Shown in pieces: positions 4,794 through 5,572 of a stretch of DNA of 5,572 bases (positions within the stretch are counted from its first letter, which is position 1; the number at the start of each line of letters is the position of its first letter). The translations under genes and the position numbers were made by a program. The stretch is taken from assembly GCA_002394305.1 (NCBI GenBank), contig DGTM01000009.1, positions 72,428-77,999 of the forward strand, in the 5' to 3' direction. The stretch comes from Prevotellaceae bacterium UBA4336 (GTDB taxonomy: Bacteria > Bacteroidota > Bacteroidia > Bacteroidales > Bacteroidaceae). The notes below the pieces were generated by a model. That model was given only the letters and a program-made list of their open reading frames with translations. It was not told where the DNA came from and ran no database searches.

Positions 4794-5572
4794 ATGGCAA
4801 GAAGAGTAGTTATAACAGGCATGGGCATCTGGTCCTGCATCGGAACAAGCCTCGACGAAGTGCGCGACGCACTCTATCAGGGCAAGAGTGGCATCATCTT
4901 TAGTCAGGAGCGCAAGGACGCTGGTTTCCGCTCGGCACTTGTTGGCAACGTGCCCGCAGTGGACATCAAGGCATACGTTCCGCGCAGCCTCCGCAACTTC
5001 ATGCCCGAAGAGGCACAGTACGGCTATATTGCCACCAAGCAGGCACTCGAGAATGCCGGCATCGACGAAGACTTCCTCGCCTCGAACGAAGTGGGCATCA
5101 TCTACGGCAACGACTCCGTGGCAGAGGCTACGATGAACAGCCTCGACAAGTTCCGTCAGGCAGGCAGCTCCGTGGCCTGCGGCAGCGGCGCCATCTTCCA
5201 GAGCATGAACTCCAACATCACCATGAACCTGGCATGCCTCTTCAAGCTGCGTGGCATCAACCTCACAGCATCGGCAGCCTGTGCCTCCGGCTCGCAAAGC
5301 ATCGGCCTGGGCGCTCTGCTCATCGCACAGGGCCTGCAGGACTGCGTGGTATGCGGCGGCGCTGAGGAGAACAACATGTACGGCATCGCTTCCTTCGACG
5401 GCATTCAGGCCTTCTCCATCCGCGAGGATGCTCCCGAGAAAGCCAGCCGTCCCTTCGATGCAGGCCGCGACGGTCTGGTGCCCAGCGGCGGCGGCGCAAC
5501 GGTTATCCTCGAGAGCTACGAACACGCAGTCAAGCGCGGTGCCAACATCATCGCCGAGATTGTGGGCTGGGG
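4794..5572 (+). CDS. Beta-ketoacyl-ACP synthase, FabB/FabF type (partial, 3' end cut by window)
   Basis: The visible 259 complete residues are the N-terminal thiolase-fold half of a condensing enzyme that extends acyl-ACP with malonyl-ACP. MARRVVITGMGIWSCIG is the usual start. The nucleophile is Cys163 in SAACASGSQSIGLG, the same number as in E. coli FabB and FabF. CGGAEE (187-192), SFDGIQAFS (200-208) and SRPFDAGRDGLVPSGGGA (218-235) are standard family motifs. The two catalytic His residues expected near 300 and 335 lie beyond the window, so activity cannot be confirmed. ASGS after the Cys and YGNDS (104-108) where FabB has a Gly-rich gate differ from the housekeeping enzymes, suggesting a specialised pathway rather than bulk fatty acid synthesis (inference). 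It is the second gene after the GNAT protein. It could also be annotated fabB or fabF. Confidence 0.92.
   Translation, partial: MARRVVITGMGIWSCIGTSLDEVRDALYQGKSGIIFSQERKDAGFRSALVGNVPAVDIKAYVPRSLRNFMPEEAQYGYIATKQALENAGIDEDFLASNEVGIIYGNDSVAEATMNSLDKFRQAGSSVACGSGAIFQSMNSNITMNLACLFKLRGINLTASAACASGSQSIGLGALLIAQGLQDCVVCGGAEENNMYGIASFDGIQAFSIREDAPEKASRPFDAGRDGLVPSGGGATVILESYEHAVKRGANIIAEIVGW

Noticed and set aside
4776..5525. 249-codon minus-strand open frame across the ketosynthase
   Set aside because: It is an in-register shadow of a well-recognised enzyme.
1..5572. tRNA, rRNA, CRISPR array, insertion sequence or known riboswitch
   Set aside because: No cloverleaf, spaced identical repeats, transposase or terminal inverted repeats were seen, and the corA leader does not show the layout of a known Mg2+ riboswitch by eye.

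Overview
This window looks like chromosomal DNA from the phylum Bacteroidota, probably a GC-rich member of the Bacteroidales (Prevotella-like; the genus is a guess). Three intergenic regions carry the TAnnTTTG -7 box typical of the Bacteroidota housekeeping sigma factor (positions 124, 1279 and 3493). Shine-Dalgarno motifs are mostly absent, and the protein families are ones common in gut and oral Bacteroidales. All four genes lie on the + strand.

Layout: (1) Positions 1-295 hold no identifiable conserved gene. They contain a promoter and a long leader of about 158 nt with an 11-codon acidic mini-ORF and stable, partly mutually exclusive hairpins. (2) Positions 296-1222 encode a CorA-type divalent-cation (Mg2+) transporter with the GMN signature and two C-terminal membrane helices. 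(3) Positions 1223-1312 hold an A/T inverted repeat and an overlapping promoter. (4) Positions 1313-3307 encode a 664-residue cytoplasmic helical protein with five DUF349 repeats and Ala/Pro/Glu-rich ends; its function is unknown. (5) Positions 3308-3548 hold a strong intrinsic terminator, an AT-rich promoter and a GC hairpin near the predicted transcript start. (6) Positions 3549-4682 encode a YghO-like GNAT-fold acyltransferase of 377 residues. (7) After a 111-nt A-rich, almost T-free spacer with no promoter or terminator, a FabB/FabF-type beta-ketoacyl-ACP synthase starts at 4794 and runs off the window end.

The genes appear to form three transcription units: corA alone, the DUF349 gene alone, and the acyltransferase plus ketosynthase together. 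The last pair suggests a dedicated acyl-lipid pathway. Sphingolipid/ceramide synthesis is one candidate, because relatives of the GNAT protein have been linked to bacterial ceramide synthesis, but this is inference. The most interesting non-coding signal is the corA leader: an acidic mini-ORF stops one base before a set of alternative stem-loops. This arrangement is reminiscent of the leader-ORF control of Mg2+ transporter genes (corL, mgtL) in enterobacteria, and I know of no such description in Bacteroidota.
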